Assembly: GCA_002254765.1 (NCBI GenBank)
Contig: NJDV01000002.1
Span: 1-15,357, forward strand
Source of the DNA: Thermoplasmatales archaeon ex4484_36
GTDB taxonomy: Archaea > Thermoplasmatota > Penumbrarchaeia > Penumbrarchaeales > EX4484-36
Direction: 5' to 3'
DNA length: 15,357 bases
Position 1 is the first letter of the stretch, and each line of letters opens with the position of its first letter. A program made the position numbers and the translations under genes. Under the pieces are notes generated by a model. That model saw nothing but the letters and a program-made list of their open reading frames with translations. It searched no databases and was not told where the DNA came from. Below are positions 13,558 to 15,357 of this stretch, one piece after another.

Positions 13558-15357
13558 CTAGTCTTTGACCCGGACCCTTCGTGCGGGATAAAAGCTCGAA
13601 ACTATGTAGAAGGATACGACCTCCACCATGGATACGTGGAGCGCTACATCATCCTTATCACCCTTGAAAATGAGGAAATCACCTTTGATAGCAGTAGGTA
13701 CTATTCTATTCATCAGGAGAGACACATTCATCTTCTTCAGCAACATCAAATAGGTCCTGATAGGGTTCGGTATGGGAATCAGTCCATGTAGAACAGTCTG
13801 AACCATGTCATCCTTTATCTCTATCGCATCCTCCACAAATGCCACTGACTCCTTAAAATCAGAAGCATCCACCCCTACCTTCTCTAGAATCTCCTTACCA
13901 CTCCCCGAACCAGTGTACAGCATGACGTAATTACTTCCGGTAACGTCAGTCCACTCATAGGAATAGATCCTCTTGTGGCTCGTGAGACCGAACAGACGTA
14001 GAGTGGTGTAGATGTGATAGGCAAATAGTTCAGTATGCCACGGAAGCCCCTTCTCTTGACTATGCTCCACAGTGATATGACTCGAAACACCATGGTATTC
14101 CCGGAGATGAACGAAAAAGTGTGTCCACTCCCCTCTTAGTAGGATAGAAGGAGCGAGCCAAGACCTCGTTAGTATCCTCCTACTCATGTATTCTCTCACG
14201 TCCTCTGGGGCATTGTCAAGACATTTCCCATCAAAGTACCACTCACACCTTGCATATTCCAGCGGTTTTGCCTTAAACTTATCGTTGTCGTAATGGAAAC
14301 TCGGAACGTACCCTAATGCACCTACTAGTGATGCAGTGGAGTTCAAATTAATGACAGCATCCTTTGGGTAAATGAACGAGTCAGGGACGTTTTTAACAAT
14401 CTCCCAGATGGTCCTTAACCTCGTGCCTGTAAACATCGTTGGACATTGCGGAGCGAGTGTGTAGGAGGAAATATACGCTAGGTAGTTCCTGAAGATGAGA
14501 CGGACTATGTCATGGCAAGTCGTTTGCTTATAATCGTAACTCCCCCGTAGCCAATCAATCGATGCGTTATACTTCATGCCTACTTCCACCGCTTCCTTAT
14601 CAAAGGAAAAGAAAGCGTTAGTCATATCACGTCCTGTCATAAACCACCCTAGGACGCTGTCCAAGGAAATTATTGCTCTGTCCACGGGAAAATCCGGGCC
14701 ATTACCCTCTGTCATCTCTGTCCACCAAGAGCCGCACCATGGAAGGCCCATATTGGACATTATGGCACCAAACAGATCATCTATGAGTACATACACGTCA
14801 TGGCCCTTGTCCTCATACTCCCGCATCCTCTTAATTATGTCTTTGGCGTTGTCCACGTTGAGGTCATTAAGTGGATGATAAGCATGGAAGACAGTTCTAA
14901 TCACGTAATCCGCATTAACAAGCACCTCGTAATGTTTGGGCTCCAGCAGGAAGGGTTCAGTATTGCCTTTCTCTCGGTTCTCCTCCATTATCTTATATAT
15001 GGCATCTACGAGGCCGTCTGCGTATCTTGTTGCACGATCCTCCCCGGAGGCGCCATGGTGGACGTGCGCTGGTTTCAACCACTCCTTGAGTATCACACTA
15101 AGTATCGTCTTAAACTCCTCACTCTGGAGGATGTTCCCAGTTTCGAAGGTAGAGGTGGATATCCTGGCTCCCGGGACGGGGGTAGTAGGCTGATAATCTA
15201 TACCCTCCGGGGACGAAAGGAAACAGGGTGCAAACCCCATCATGGAGAACCAGTTGTTAAGGAAGTTTGTCACTGTAAGGGTTCTCCACAGTCCATTGTG
15301 CTCCAAATCCCCACAACACCCATAAACGATACGTGGAACATTCAAGTCCTCTTTCTC
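13558..15357 (-). CDS. Giant tandem paralogue A, 5'-partial, unknown family
   Basis: The frame is open to the right edge (599 residues visible), so the start lies outside. If LNNW sits at 144 as in C and D, about 111 residues are missing. Residues counted from a TTG at 15345: LNNWFSMMGFAPCF from 29; RTVFHAYHP 150-158; SNMGLPW with Gly200; YTLAPQCP near 295; ALGYVPSF with Gly345; Cys367 and Cys375 (C-x3-FDGKC); LRLFGLTS with Gly453; SSFYP 583-587. The TTG at 15345 is not a credible start because it falls in the middle of the family's N-terminal region and has no good ribosome site. It is most similar to paralogue B, with shared VPGARI and RTVFHAYHP stretches. It is the first gene seen in the operon, so the promoter is beyond the window. 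Confidence 0.9.
   Translation of the reverse strand, partial: EKEDLNVPRIVYGCCGDLEHNGLWRTLTVTNFLNNWFSMMGFAPCFLSSPEGIDYQPTTPVPGARISTSTFETGNILQSEEFKTILSVILKEWLKPAHVHHGASGEDRATRYADGLVDAIYKIMEENREKGNTEPFLLEPKHYEVLVNADYVIRTVFHAYHPLNDLNVDNAKDIIKRMREYEDKGHDVYVLIDDLFGAIMSNMGLPWCGSWWTEMTEGNGPDFPVDRAIISLDSVLGWFMTGRDMTNAFFSFDKEAVEVGMKYNASIDWLRGSYDYKQTTCHDIVRLIFRNYLAYISSYTLAPQCPTMFTGTRLRTIWEIVKNVPDSFIYPKDAVINLNSTASLVGALGYVPSFHYDNDKFKAKPLEYARCEWYFDGKCLDNAPEDVREYMSRRILTRSWLAPSILLRGEWTHFFVHLREYHGVSSHITVEHSQEKGLPWHTELFAYHIYTTLRLFGLTSHKRIYSYEWTDVTGSNYVMLYTGSGSGKEILEKVGVDASDFKESVAFVEDAIEIKDDMVQTVLHGLIPIPNPIRTYLMLLKKMNVSLLMNRIVPTAIKGDFLIFKGDKDDVALHVSMVEVVSFYIVSSFYPARRVRVKD

Noticed and set aside
1..15357. CRISPR arrays, tRNA or rRNA genes, insertion sequences
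   Set aside because: No regularly spaced repeats, tRNA-like cloverleaf or transposase motifs were seen. Nearly every base is covered by protein genes.

Overview
The window looks like part of an archaeal virus or other archaeal mobile element. This is an inference from several things: dense, mostly unrecognisable genes packed with overlaps or near-zero spacing; strong GGAGG/GGTGA ribosome sites with frequent GTG and TTG starts; many short CxxC zinc-ribbon proteins; AGG- and ATA-rich codon use; and a run of very large paralogous proteins of no known family. No terminase, portal, polymerase, integrase or recognisable capsid gene is present, so viral identity is not proven. The host cannot be named.

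Layout. Positions 1-2424 carry five plus-strand genes: a zinc-ribbon protein open to the left edge, an unrecognised 147-residue protein, a double zinc-ribbon protein translationally coupled to it by an ATGA overlap, a 367-residue unrecognised protein behind a possible TATA-like promoter, and a 68-residue zinc-ribbon protein. They run head-on into a long minus-strand operon (15357 down to 2418). The last genes of the two strands overlap tail to tail by 7 bases.

The minus-strand operon, in transcription order, has two blocks. The first is four tandem paralogues (called A, B, C, D here) of about 600-760 residues. They share an N-terminal LRKVR-x-KL signature, an LNNW-x-SMxG-x-AP motif, an RT(V/T)F(H/Q) motif, a Y-x-LA-x-Q motif and a hydrophobic helix-Gly motif that seems to recur four times per protein. 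A lacks its start because of the window edge. B is broken by a loss of about 74 codons plus a frameshift. The second block is a MoxR-type AAA+ ATPase, a HExxH metallopeptidase-like protein, a CobT-like von Willebrand A (VWA) protein with an extreme Glu/Lys/Gly linker, and an eight-cysteine protein.

How they may work together (inference). MoxR ATPases act with VWA partners as assembly or remodelling machines, and a metallopeptidase-like domain is fused to VWA in the DUF2201 family. Here that domain is a separate gene between the two. Being in one operon with four giant paralogues suggests that the ATPase/peptidase/VWA trio assembles, matures or remodels structures built from the paralogues. 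The nearest viral analogy I know is Acidianus two-tailed virus, which encodes a MoxR-type ATPase and a VWA partner. Several key residues (Walker B Asp, MIDAS Thr) look altered here.
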